DNA of 64,000 nucleotides, taken from the NCBI RefSeq assembly GCF_036248275.1, contig NZ_CP109181.1:5890001-5954000 (forward strand), in the 5' to 3' direction. Of the stretch, positions 43,060 to 53,677 are shown piece by piece. Numbering within the stretch: position 1 is the stretch's first letter; the number at the start of each line of letters is the position of its first letter. The position numbers and the translations under genes were made by a program. The DNA comes from Streptomyces sp. NBC_01716. GTDB lineage: Bacteria > Actinomycetota > Actinomycetes > Streptomycetales > Streptomycetaceae. Below the pieces are notes generated by a model that was not told where the DNA came from, searched no databases, and saw only the letters and a program-made list of their open reading frames with translations.

Positions 43060-45431
43060 GCAACATTCCGGAGACCGGACGGACGCCCAGGGTCCAGGTC
43101 CGGCTCGTCATCATCCAGGTCCTCGTCTTCTCGCTCCTGCTCACCCTCGGCGGACGGCTCTGGTACCTCCAGGTCCGCAACGGCGCGGAGTACACGGACG
43201 AGGCCAAGAACAACCACGTACAGCAGGTCGTCCAGCCGGCCGTCCGCGGCTCGATCCTCGACTCGCAGGGCGTGCCGCTCGCCGACAACGAGACCAGGCT
43301 CGTCGTCTCCGCCAGCCGCACCGAACTGATGAAGATGCAGGACAAGGGGAAAGCGGTCCTCATCCGCCTCGCCGGCATTCTCGGGATGACGCCGAAGGAG
43401 GTCGGGGACAAGGTCAGGCTCTGCGACAACGAGACGCCGCAGCCCTGCTGGAACGGCTCGCCCTACCAGCCCATCCCCGTCACGGACGAGGCCACCACCC
43501 AGCAGGCCCTCCAGATCCGAGAGCGCGCCGAGGACTTCCCCGGCATCACCGCCGAACCGACCGCCGTACGCCGCTACGCCGCGCCGGGCAACGCCAACAC
43601 CGCCCAGGTGCTGGGCTATCTCTCGCCGGTCACCGACGAGGAGATCACCGAGGCGCAGGACACCGACTCGCCGTTCCTCCGCTCCGACCAGGTCGGCCGC
43701 TCCGGTCTGGAGCGCACGTACGACAAATACCTGCGCGGCGACGCGGGCGTCACGCGCTACGAGGTCGACAACCTCGGCCGGGTCATCGGGCAGGCCAAGA
43801 GCGACCAGGCGGAGCCGGGCTCCAACATCATCACCTCCATCGACGCGCGCGTGCAGGCCGTCGCCGAGTACGAGCTCCAGGAGGCGATGAAGGCCGCGCG
43901 CAAGGAGCACGACCGCAACACCAACCAGAACTACAAGGCCGACGCGGGCGCCGTGGTGGTCCTTGAGTCCAAGACCGGCCGTGTCGTCTCGATGGCCTCC
44001 CAGCCGACGTACGACCCCAACGCCTGGGTCGGCGGGATCTCCGCGAAGGACTACGCCAAACTCACCAGCAAGAAGTCCAACTTCCCGCTGCTGAACAGGG
44101 GGATCCAGTCGCAGGCGGCGCCCGGCTCGATCTTCAAGGTCATCTCGTCGACGGCGGCGGTCAAGGCCGGATACGACTTCAACGGCAGCTACCCGTGCCC
44201 CAGTTCGTACTCCATCGGCAGCCAGGTCTTCAAAAACTTCGAGTCCCAGGGCTACGGCAGCATCGACCTCGGCCGCGCCCTTGAGGTCTCCTGCGACACC
44301 GTCTTCTACGGTCTCGCGCACAAGGAGTGGCAGAAGGACGGCGGCAACAAGCCCAAAAAGGGCGCCAACGACTACTTCTACAAGACCGCCAAGGAGTTCG
44401 GCCTCGCCAAGGAGACCGGCATCGACCTCCCCAACGAGGTCGCGGGCCGCATCCCGGACCGCCAGTGGAAGCAGGACTTCTGGGAGGCCAACAAGGCCGG
44501 CTGGTGCAAGCAGGGCAAGAAGGGCGGCACGTACGTCGAACAACTCGCGTACGAGGGCTGCCTCGAAGGCAACCAGATGCGCGCCGGTGACGCGGTCAAC
44601 TACTCGATCGGCCAGGGCGACACGCTCGTCACCCCGATCCAGATGGCCACGATCTACGCGGCGATCGCCAACGGCGGCACGATGTACGACCCGAGCGTCG
44701 GCAAGGCGATCGTCAGCCCCGACGGCAAGAAGGTCACGGAGATCAAGCCCAAGTCGCACGGCAAGCTGCCGATCGACGGCAAGCTGCGCGACCAGCTGGA
44801 CAAGGCACTCGCGGGGGTGGCGACCACCGGTTCGGCCGCGTGGCGGTTCGGCGGCTGGCCGCAGGACAAGATCCCGATGCACGCCAAGACGGGTACGGCC
44901 GAGGTCTACGGCAAGCAGACGACCTCCTGGTTCGCCTCGTACACCGAGGACTACACGATCGTCATGACGATCTCCCAGGGTGGTACGGGCTCCGGCGCCT
45001 CGGGCCCCGCCGTGCGCAAGATCTACGAGGCGATGTACGGCCTCGACGCGAAGGGCGGCCAGAATCTCAAGAAGGCCCTGATGCCCGAGCCGCGCGGGGC
45101 ACTGCCCAAGATCGAGCCCGACGGCACGATCGACGCGCCGTCCATCAAGCCGTTCGAACCGGACAAGGCGCCGCTGGACGGCAACGAGATCGCGCCGGCC
45201 GGTGACAACAACGGCCTGGTGCCGCAGGCACCGGACGACACGGGCCAGGCACCGGACACCGGACAGCCACCCGGCGACACGGGTCAGGCACCGGACACGG
45301 GGCAGGCACCCGACACCGGTCAGGCACCGGACACCGGCCAGGCACCCGGCGGCGGGCAGCCACCGGCGGGTCCCGGGCGGTCGGCGAACGACAACGGACA
45401 GCTCGCGGGCGCACCCGCGCGGAGGGACTGA
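43056..45431 (+). CDS. mrdA: Class B penicillin-binding protein 2, peptidoglycan transpeptidase
   Basis: Cross-links peptidoglycan together with RodA. The 791-residue protein has an N-terminal membrane helix (LVIIQVLVFSLLLTLGG), then the PBP dimerisation domain from about 60. In the transpeptidase domain the active Ser358 is in GSIFKV, the second motif appears as YSIGQGD and the third is AKTGTAE near 610-614. The last 70 or so residues are a repeat of QAPDTG and related units, a flexible tail outside the membrane. It starts at GTG in an overlap with mreD; rodA follows after three bases. Confidence 0.95.
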   Translation: MSNIPETGRTPRVQVRLVIIQVLVFSLLLTLGGRLWYLQVRNGAEYTDEAKNNHVQQVVQPAVRGSILDSQGVPLADNETRLVVSASRTELMKMQDKGKAVLIRLAGILGMTPKEVGDKVRLCDNETPQPCWNGSPYQPIPVTDEATTQQALQIRERAEDFPGITAEPTAVRRYAAPGNANTAQVLGYLSPVTDEEITEAQDTDSPFLRSDQVGRSGLERTYDKYLRGDAGVTRYEVDNLGRVIGQAKSDQAEPGSNIITSIDARVQAVAEYELQEAMKAARKEHDRNTNQNYKADAGAVVVLESKTGRVVSMASQPTYDPNAWVGGISAKDYAKLTSKKSNFPLLNRGIQSQAAPGSIFKVISSTAAVKAGYDFNGSYPCPSSYSIGSQVFKNFESQGYGSIDLGRALEVSCDTVFYGLAHKEWQKDGGNKPKKGANDYFYKTAKEFGLAKETGIDLPNEVAGRIPDRQWKQDFWEANKAGWCKQGKKGGTYVEQLAYEGCLEGNQMRAGDAVNYSIGQGDTLVTPIQMATIYAAIANGGTMYDPSVGKAIVSPDGKKVTEIKPKSHGKLPIDGKLRDQLDKALAGVATTGSAAWRFGGWPQDKIPMHAKTGTAEVYGKQTTSWFASYTEDYTIVMTISQGGTGSGASGPAVRKIYEAMYGLDAKGGQNLKKALMPEPRGALPKIEPDGTIDAPSIKPFEPDKAPLDGNEIAPAGDNNGLVPQAPDDTGQAPDTGQPPGDTGQAPDTGQAPDTGQAPDTGQAPGGGQPPAGPGRSANDNGQLAGAPARRD

Positions 45432-45434
45432 CGC

Positions 45435-46634
45435 ATGGCCGGCACGAGCGGCTTCTCCGTCTCCGGATACGGCCCCGAGCGCGGGCTGTGGGCCACGCTC
45501 GCGGCCCGCGACTCCCTGGCGCGCAGGCTGGACTGGCCGCTGATGTTCTCCGCGCTCGCGCTCTCGGCGGTCGGGTCGCTGCTCGTCTGGTCGGCGACCC
45601 GCAACCGTACGGACCTCAACGCGGGGGACCCGTACCACTTCTTCTTCCGCCACATACTGAACACCGGTATCGGGCTGGCCCTGATGATCGGCACGATCTG
45701 GCTCGGCCACCGCACCCTGCGCGGCGCGGTGCCCGTGCTGTACGGCATCTCCGTCGTACTCGTCCTGCTGGTCCTCACCCCGCTCGGCGCCACCATCAAC
45801 GGCGCGCACGCCTGGATCGTGCTCGGCGGCGGCTTCACCCTCCAGCCCTCGGAATTCGTGAAGATCACGATCATCCTGGGCATGGCGATGCTGCTCGCGG
45901 CCAGAGTCGACGCGGGTGATCAGGTCCATCCGGACCATCGGACGGTCGCCAAGGCCCTCGGGCTCGCGATCGTTCCGATCCTGATCGTCATGATGATGCC
46001 GGACCTCGGTTCGGTCATGGTCATGGCGGTGATAGTGCTCGGCGTCCTGCTCGCCTCCGGGGCGTCCAACCGGTGGATCTTCGGCCTCATCGGTGCCGGT
46101 GTCGCGGGCGCCGTCGCGGTGGCGGCACTCGGGGTGCTCGACGAGTACCAGATCAACCGCTTCGCCGCCTTCGCCAACCCGGAGCTCGACCCGGCGGGCG
46201 TCGGCTACAACACCAACCAGGCGCGGATCGCGATCGGTTCGGGCGGGCTCACCGGCACCGGGCTCTTCAACGGCTCCCAGACCACCGGGCAGTTCGTCCC
46301 CGAGCAGCAGACCGACTTCGTCTTCACCGTCGCCGGAGAGGAACTGGGCTTCGTCGGTGCCGGGCTGATCCTGCTGCTGCTCGGTGTGGTGCTGTGGCGC
46401 GCCTGCCGGATCGCCCGGGAGACGACCGAGCTGTACGGGACGGTCGTGGCGGCCGGGATCATCGCCTGGTTCGCCTTCCAGTCCTTCGAGAACGTCGGGA
46501 TGACGCTCGGGATCATGCCCGTGGCCGGTCTGCCGCTGCCGTTCGTGTCGTACGGAGGCACGTCGATGTTCGCGGTCTGGATCGCGGTCGGCCTGCTCGA
46601 ATCCATCAGGGTCCAGCGGCCGATAACGGCGTGA
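45435..46634 (+). CDS. rodA: RodA/FtsW-type peptidoglycan glycosyltransferase
   Basis: A SEDS-family polymerase of 399 residues with about ten helices. It carries the conserved GATINGAHAWIVLGGGFTLQ, QPSEFVK and NTNQARIAIGSGGLTGTGLF segments. The Glu/Asp of the periplasmic loop lies in FVPEQQTDFVFTVAGEELGF. The final block LPLPFVSYGGTSMFAVW is diagnostic. It partners the PBP2 gene just upstream; the pair is equivalent to the S. coelicolor spore-wall gene sfr and its PBP. AGGGAC precedes the ATG. Confidence 0.96.
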   Translation: MAGTSGFSVSGYGPERGLWATLAARDSLARRLDWPLMFSALALSAVGSLLVWSATRNRTDLNAGDPYHFFFRHILNTGIGLALMIGTIWLGHRTLRGAVPVLYGISVVLVLLVLTPLGATINGAHAWIVLGGGFTLQPSEFVKITIILGMAMLLAARVDAGDQVHPDHRTVAKALGLAIVPILIVMMMPDLGSVMVMAVIVLGVLLASGASNRWIFGLIGAGVAGAVAVAALGVLDEYQINRFAAFANPELDPAGVGYNTNQARIAIGSGGLTGTGLFNGSQTTGQFVPEQQTDFVFTVAGEELGFVGAGLILLLLGVVLWRACRIARETTELYGTVVAAGIIAWFAFQSFENVGMTLGIMPVAGLPLPFVSYGGTSMFAVWIAVGLLESIRVQRPITA

Positions 46635-46682
46635 TCCGGCGGGTCGGTGTCGCGGGGGCTGCCACGAGGCAGCCCCTGCGAC

Positions 46683-46688
46683 TACGTT
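46683..46688 (+). promoter_or_regulatory. -10 element of a likely leaderless CYTH/CHAD mRNA
   Basis: TACGTT ends seven bases before the ATG of the CYTH/CHAD gene and no ribosome-binding site intervenes. Similar in geometry to valS and folC. Confidence 0.45.
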
Positions 46689-46695
46689 TGTGAAG

Positions 46696-48285
46696 ATGGT
46701 GGACACAAAGCGAGAGATCGAGCGTAAGTACGAACTCCCGGAGCCGCCGGAGGCCGGCGGCAGCGGCCCGCAGCCACGTGGGCGTTCGCTCCTGCCGGAT
46801 CTCACCAAGGTCCCGGCCGTCTCCGCCGTCACCGTACGGGGCGTCACCGAGCTGGACGCCGTCTACTACGACACCTCTGACCTGCGGCTGACCACCGGCG
46901 CCCTCACGCTCCGCCGCCGCACCGGCGGCGCGGACGAGGGCTGGCACCTGAAGTTCCCCGTCGGCGACGGCGTCCGCGACGAGCTCCGGGCCCCGCTCTC
47001 CGACACTCTCCCCGACGAACTCGCCGCGCTGGTGCGCTCACGCGTCCGCGGCGCGGACTTGGCCCCCGTCGTACGGCTGCGCACCTCGCGCGACATCAGC
47101 CTGCTGGTCGACGAGGCAGGCCGGACGCTCGCCGAGGTGGCAGTGGACACCGTCCGCGCCGAACGCCTGCCCGCCGGGGGCGGCACCGCCGACTGGACCG
47201 AGGTCGAGGTGGAGCTGGCCGACGACGGCGCCCCGGCGCTGCTCGACGCGGTGGCGAAGGTGTTCCGCAAGGCGGGAGTACGGCCCGCGTCGGCGAAGTC
47301 CAAGCTCGCCAGGGCCCTCGCCGACACGGCGCCCGTCGAGAACGCGCCCCGAGGCCGCAGGCCGGGGAAGCCCGCCCGGGAGACCGGAAGAACGCCGGTC
47401 ACCGCCGGGGACCATGTGCTCGCCTATCTGCGCGAGCAGGCCGACGCGATCATCTCGTACGACCCCGCCGTCCGCCGCGACCTGCCGGACTCCGTGCACC
47501 AGCTGCGGGTGGCCACCCGCCGGATGCGGTCCGCGTTCCGTACGTACGACAAAGTGCTCGACCGGGACGCCACCCGGCCCATCGGTACGGAGCTGAAGTG
47601 GCTCGCCGGGGAGCTGGGTGTCGACCGGGACCAGGAGGTCCTCGCCGAGCGGCTCGCCGAACGCGTGGACGCCCACGACGCGACCCTGCTGCTCGGCCCC
47701 GTGCACGCCCGGCTCCGGATCTGGGACGCCGCGGGCCGCACCGACGCGCGGGCCAGGACCCTCGGCGTACTCGACAGCGCCCGCTATCTGCGGCTGCTGC
47801 AGTCGGTGGAGGCACTGCTCGCCGATCCGCCGCTGCTCACCGGCCGCGCGGAGAAGAAGCCCGGCAAGGTACTGCCCCGGGCGATCATCAAGGACTACGA
47901 GCGCCTCGCCGGCCGGGTCGAGCACGCGCTGGAGCTCGTGCCGGGGGAGGAGCGCGATCTGGCGCTGCACGACGCCCGTAAGGCCGCCAAGCGCGCGCGG
48001 TACGCCGCCGACGCGGCCCAGCCCGCCCTCGGCAAGCCCGCCAAGCGCTTCTCCAAGCGGATGAAGGCCGTGCAGACCGTGCTCGGCGACCACCAGGACA
48101 GCGTGGTGGCCCGCGACTCCCTGCGGGACCTCGCGATCCAGGCGCACGCGGCCGGGGAGTCCGCCTTCACCTGGGGACTGCTGTACGGCGAGGAGGAGGC
48201 ACGGGCGGCCGACCGGGAGCGGGAACTGCCGCAGATCTGGCGCGAGTCGGCGAAGCGGAAACTGCGGACGGCACTCACCGGCTGA
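46696..48285 (+). CDS. CYTH and CHAD domain protein
   Basis: A protein of about 529 residues. The N-terminal CYTH (triphosphate tunnel) domain covers about 1-205 and starts with the ExExK motif EIERKYEL. It contains DAVYYDTSDLRLTTGALTLR. The C-terminal CHAD domain from about 235 has paired His-Arg helices (SVHQLRVATRRMRSAFRTY, LHDARKAAKRARYAADA). CYTH domains cleave or bind triphosphates, and CHAD domains bind polyphosphate. The role here is probably in polyphosphate or triphosphate metabolism. A GTG two codons earlier is an alternative start. Confidence 0.93.
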   Translation: MVDTKREIERKYELPEPPEAGGSGPQPRGRSLLPDLTKVPAVSAVTVRGVTELDAVYYDTSDLRLTTGALTLRRRTGGADEGWHLKFPVGDGVRDELRAPLSDTLPDELAALVRSRVRGADLAPVVRLRTSRDISLLVDEAGRTLAEVAVDTVRAERLPAGGGTADWTEVEVELADDGAPALLDAVAKVFRKAGVRPASAKSKLARALADTAPVENAPRGRRPGKPARETGRTPVTAGDHVLAYLREQADAIISYDPAVRRDLPDSVHQLRVATRRMRSAFRTYDKVLDRDATRPIGTELKWLAGELGVDRDQEVLAERLAERVDAHDATLLLGPVHARLRIWDAAGRTDARARTLGVLDSARYLRLLQSVEALLADPPLLTGRAEKKPGKVLPRAIIKDYERLAGRVEHALELVPGEERDLALHDARKAAKRARYAADAAQPALGKPAKRFSKRMKAVQTVLGDHQDSVVARDSLRDLAIQAHAAGESAFTWGLLYGEEEARAADRERELPQIWRESAKRKLRTALTG

Positions 48286-48391
48286 GGACCGGGCCGTCTG
48301 CCGGGCCGGGGCGGGCGCTCGCGCGGTGAGGGGCGGTTGGCGCTCGGGGTAGCCTGAATGGTCACCCCGTCAGCCCACGAAAGTCGCCGTG

Positions 48392-50326
<1,935 letters not shown>

Positions 50327-50346
50327 CCTTCGGGCGCCGCTTCACC

Positions 50347-51030
50347 TCAGGCCCTGGACGACCGCTGTCCGCGGGAGCCGTCGGCCGCGAGTGGGAAGCT
50401 GCGCAGCGACAGCGCGCTCGGTGGGGGCAGCGCTCCGTGGGTCCCCTCGGCGCGGAACGACTGGAGCAGATAGGCCACCAGGCGCCGGGACGCCGGACGG
50501 TCGTGCGGCAGAGCGGTGACCAGGCCGCAGTGGGACAGCAGGGCCACCGCGAGGTCGGAGGGATGGAAATCGGGCCGGAGCGCGCCCGCCGCCTTTGCCC
50601 TGCGGACCAGGATCATGAGATCCCGTTCGGCCCGTTCCCGGATCCGCGCGTGTTCCGCCGTGCTGTCCGGGAAAGCCGCGACGAACGCGGCCGGGAACCC
50701 CCGTTCCTCCCGCTGGAGTTCGCAAACCGTCTCGACCAGCTGTTGGAAGCCCCGCCACGGGTCGGGGTCGGCCAGCGCCTCGGCGAGTGCCCGGGCGCAG
50801 GTCTCCATCTGCTCTGCGTAGGCGGACCGCACCAGGGCGTCCCGGGTCGGGAAATGCCGGTACAGCGTCGCCACGCCGACTCCCGCCCGTCGGGCGACGG
50901 TCGCCATGGGCGCGTCGATCCCGTGATCGGCGAAGACCGCACGGGCGGCGACGAGGACGCGCCCCCGATTGCGCCGGGCGTCGGCCCGGAGCCCGTCCGG
51001 GCCCGCGATCCGAGAGGAATCTCCTGCCAC
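50347..51030 (-). CDS. TetR-family transcriptional regulator
   Basis: A 227-residue repressor. The helix-turn-helix lies at about 30-62 (ATVARRAGVGVATLYRHFPTRDALV) in the usual TetR form. The ligand domain after it contains WRGFQQLVETVCELQREERGF. GTG start. It is divergent from an NAD(P)-dependent oxidoreductase gene across about 100 bases. A perfect 22-base palindrome 19 bases from its start is almost certainly its operator, so it should control both genes. Confidence 0.93.
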   Translation of the reverse strand: MAGDSSRIAGPDGLRADARRNRGRVLVAARAVFADHGIDAPMATVARRAGVGVATLYRHFPTRDALVRSAYAEQMETCARALAEALADPDPWRGFQQLVETVCELQREERGFPAAFVAAFPDSTAEHARIRERAERDLMILVRRAKAAGALRPDFHPSDLAVALLSHCGLVTALPHDRPASRRLVAYLLQSFRAEGTHGALPPPSALSLRSFPLAADGSRGQRSSRA

Positions 51031-51048
51031 TGTCTCTCACCTCCGGCC

Positions 51049-51070
51049 AAACGGACGATGTCGTCCGTTT
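51049..51070. promoter_or_regulatory. Perfect 22-bp palindrome, likely TetR operator
   Basis: Arms AAACGGACGA and TCGTCCGTTT are separated by TG, placed between the divergent TetR and oxidoreductase genes. Length and symmetry suit a TetR dimer pair. Confidence 0.8.
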
Positions 51071-51132
51071 CGCAGCCTACGCTCGGCGCCGAGATCCCCC
51101 GTACGACCGGGCTGGTGGCGAAGGTGAGAACG

Positions 51133-52098
51133 ATGAACGACCGCACGATGAAGGCAGTACTGTTCGACCGCTTCGGTGGCCCCGAGGTGTTGTACGTGGG
51201 CCGGGTGCCACGCCCCGAACCGGCGCCCGGCGAGATTCTCGTGCGGGTGCGTGCGTTCAGCGTCAACGGTGGTGAACTGGGGGCCCGTTCCGGCCGCCTC
51301 CGCCTCTTCACCGGCCGGAAGTTCCCGCAGCGCGTCGGGCTGGACTTCAGCGGTGAGGTCGTCGCGCTCGGTACCGGCGCGACGGGTGTCGCGGTCGGCG
51401 ACCCGGTGTGGGGCGTCATGGGCCGCGTCTCCGGGTTCGGCAGCGCCGCCGAGTACGTGACCGTGCGGGCCGAGCGGCTCGGCCGGGTCCCGGACGGACT
51501 GGACCTGGTGTCCGCCGCCGCGCTGCCCGTGGCGACCACGGCCATCACCGCGCTCCGCGACAAGGCCGCGCTGCGCCCAGGCGAACGGCTGCTCGTACGG
51601 GGCGCGGCGGGCGGCGTCGGTAACGTAGCCGTCCAGCTTGGGCGGGCGTACGGCGCCGAGGTCACGGCCTTGGCCCGCGCCGCCAACGTGGACTTCGTCC
51701 GCGCGCTCGGCGCCCACCACGCCGTCGACCACCGGACCGTCGCGCCGGCGGATCTGGGCCTGTTCGACGTGGTCCTCGACACGGCGGGCACCGACCTGCG
51801 GACCTTCCGGCGCCTGCTGAAACCCGGCGGACGCATGGTCACCATCGCCTTCGACCAGACGCGGCCCGCCGCCTCGCTCGGCTACATCGCGGCCAGTGCC
51901 GTGCACGGGCGCGGCCGGGTGCGCTTCTTCAGCGGCAACCCCGAGCGGGCGCTCCTCGACGACCTTGCCCGCCAGGTGGTGGAGGGGGGACTGCGCCCGG
52001 CGGTGGACACGGTTTTCCCGCTGGAGGAGACAGCGGCGGCACACCGGGCGCTGGAGGCGGGCGGTGTGCGGGGCAAGTACGTGGTCAGGGTCGACTAG
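51133..52098 (+). CDS. NAD(P)-dependent alcohol dehydrogenase / quinone oxidoreductase (MDR family)
   Basis: A 321-residue medium-chain dehydrogenase without the catalytic or structural zinc ligands. The GroES-like N-terminal domain contains VRVRAFSVNGGELGAR. The Rossmann site is GERLLVRGAAGGVGNVAVQL. This type reduces quinones or enones with NADPH. The start ATG follows AAGGTGAG; a second ATG five codons on is possible. It is controlled by the divergent TetR by inference. Its stop codon TAG lies inside the CTAG target duplication of the MITE that follows. Confidence 0.9.
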   Translation: MNDRTMKAVLFDRFGGPEVLYVGRVPRPEPAPGEILVRVRAFSVNGGELGARSGRLRLFTGRKFPQRVGLDFSGEVVALGTGATGVAVGDPVWGVMGRVSGFGSAAEYVTVRAERLGRVPDGLDLVSAAALPVATTAITALRDKAALRPGERLLVRGAAGGVGNVAVQLGRAYGAEVTALARAANVDFVRALGAHHAVDHRTVAPADLGLFDVVLDTAGTDLRTFRRLLKPGGRMVTIAFDQTRPAASLGYIAASAVHGRGRVRFFSGNPERALLDDLARQVVEGGLRPAVDTVFPLEETAAAHRALEAGGVRGKYVVRVD

Positions 52099-52281
52099 GG
52101 CGTGTTTTAGAAGTAGCGTCGTCCGCCCATCGGGCGGGGCCCACGGCGTCTGGTGCGTGCGATCGCAAGGCGGAGGATCAGCCCCGTAGATGGACCGGAC
52201 GTACGTGGATGACTCCGACAACGCGGCGAGCGCGCGTGCCAGGCGTCGTGGGCCAGACGGGACTTCTCAAACACGCCCTAG
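52095..52281. mobile_element. MITE of 179 bp with CTAG target duplication (IS5-like ends)
   Basis: The element (52099-52277) begins GGCGTGTTTTAGAAGT and ends with the complement of GGCGTGTTTGAGAAGT, so 15 of 16 terminal bases match. CTAG flanks both ends, as in the CTAG/TA targets of IS5-type transposases. Within it, further imperfect inverted stretches occur around GGCCCACGGCGTCTGG and its counterpart near the right end. No transposase is encoded. Very similar short repeats with CTTCTCAAACACGCC ends are scattered in Streptomyces genomes. The feature span includes both target copies. Confidence 0.85.
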
Positions 52282-52298
52282 GCAGCACACCGCCGGTG

Positions 52299-52326
52299 CT
52301 GCCTCCGGCTGTCGGGCCGGAGGCAG
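52299..52326 (-). terminator. Hairpin terminator after the SGNH esterase gene
   Basis: Arms CTGCCTCCGG / CCGGAGGCAG with an 8-base loop lie 30 bases after the SGNH gene stop. A smaller hairpin (GGCAGCAC / GTGCTGCC) overlaps it. Confidence 0.75.
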
Positions 52327-52355
52327 CCTGGCTGTGGGGGGCTAACGGTGTGGGA

Positions 52356-53327
52356 TCAGCCGATGGCGTTGAGCATCGCCGATTCGACGTGATCGGCGGC
52401 GTTCCGGTGGCCCCTGGCGTTGGGGTGGACGAGGGCCAGTTGGTCGGGGACCCGGGTGAAGACACCCTCCACCCACTTGCCGGAGTCGCAGACGCTGTGG
52501 TTCCGGGTGGAGTCGTAGAGGTTGACGAAGGACGACGCGTCGTGGGCGCCGGCCGACTTCTCGATCACCTTGTTGAGGGGTTCCAGGACATCCTCGCGGA
52601 GCCAGTCCAGGTCGCCCGGGGTGACCGAGGCGAACTGCTCCAGGTCGTTGTAGCGGCACTTGGACGTGTCTTCGGGGATGATCGTCGGGTAGCCGACAGC
52701 CAGGGTCTTGGCGTGCGGGGCCCTCTCGTGGAGCACGGTGAGCATCTCGTCGTACTCGTTGCTCACCCTGCTCAGCCGGTCGGGGACGGTGCCGGCGAGT
52801 TCGTCCCGGCACGGCGTGCCCAGGCCCCCACTGCCCGCGCCCAGTTGCAGACAGGTGGTGAGCATCCCGGCGAATCCGAGGCTGTTACCGCCCGCGCCGA
52901 CGGTGATCACGTCGGTGCCGGGGCCGACGGCCGCGGACTGGGGTGGCACCGCCGGGAACGGGTAGTCCGGATCCTCCGAGAAGGGCGGCAGATGGCGGCC
53001 GATCGGCTCCTGGGCCCTGAAGGTGATGTCCTCGATCGTGGCGGCGCCGCAGCTGACGTTGGTCAGGTCGAAGAGCGAGCCGAGGTTGCGGTCGATGACC
53101 TGCGGATAGGACTGGTCGGTGCGCTCGCAGCCGTCACGGGGGACCTCGAAGATGTCGCCCGCGGCCTGGATCACCCCGGCGGAGTACGAGTCGCCCAGGG
53201 CCACCCACTCGTACTGTACGGCCGCGGCTGCCGGGGCGGCGCCCGCGAGTTGCGTGGGGGCGACGGCCCCGGCGACGAGAGCGGCGGCCGAGCCCAGCAG
53301 GGTCAGGCGCTTACGGAAACGGGTCAC
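52356..53327 (-). CDS. Secreted SGNH/GDSL-family esterase
   Basis: A 323-residue exported hydrolase. The signal peptide is RLTLLGSAAALVAGAVAPTQ with cleavage near residues 33-36. Block I is VALGDSYSAG with Ser47 as nucleophile, block III GAGGNSLGF gives Asn, and block V ALVHPNARGH gives the catalytic His. Several Cys pairs suggest disulfides, as in Streptomyces SGNH lipases. The GTG start after GGAGG is preferred to a longer frame. It may cleave acyl esters on lipids or polysaccharides. Confidence 0.92.
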   Translation of the reverse strand: MTRFRKRLTLLGSAAALVAGAVAPTQLAGAAPAAAAVQYEWVALGDSYSAGVIQAAGDIFEVPRDGCERTDQSYPQVIDRNLGSLFDLTNVSCGAATIEDITFRAQEPIGRHLPPFSEDPDYPFPAVPPQSAAVGPGTDVITVGAGGNSLGFAGMLTTCLQLGAGSGGLGTPCRDELAGTVPDRLSRVSNEYDEMLTVLHERAPHAKTLAVGYPTIIPEDTSKCRYNDLEQFASVTPGDLDWLREDVLEPLNKVIEKSAGAHDASSFVNLYDSTRNHSVCDSGKWVEGVFTRVPDQLALVHPNARGHRNAADHVESAMLNAIG

Positions 53328-53677
53328 GAATCCTCCATGTGCACGGCGTTGATGCCGCTTTGACCGTACGGAGTTCGTCACTCATCGCACTAGATCCATT
53401 ACGGACAGTCATTCAGTGATCGCGATGAGCCACTTTCGAGCGGTTTGCTTCGGTGCGCTGACGGTTCACGGGCGACAACTGACAGAGGCGGCGCGGTATG
53501 TACGCGGAGCGAGGCAGACGCGTGATCAACCGCGCCGGTCCGGGCTCGGCGCGCGGCTCCCGGCCACTGTCCTGTTCCCGATCTTGAGGGCCGGACTCCG
53601 GATCTCGAATCGGGCACGAACGCGACCTGGGCTGCCGATCCGGGATCCGGGCGGGCGCCGGCCGCGTCCTCCGAGGC
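53328..53677. other. Intergenic region between the SGNH gene and repeat membrane protein
   Basis: No gene is seen in about 350 bases of divergent spacer. An inverted repeat CTCATCGC / GCGATGAG has its arms at 53381-53388 and 53422-53429, about 60-100 bases before the esterase start; it may be a regulatory site. The rest resembles ordinary spacer. Confidence 0.6.

Noticed and set aside
42828..46847. Long open frames on the strand opposite the mre/pbp2/rodA genes
   Set aside because: They are produced by G/C-rich codon positions of the true genes and show no coherent domain.
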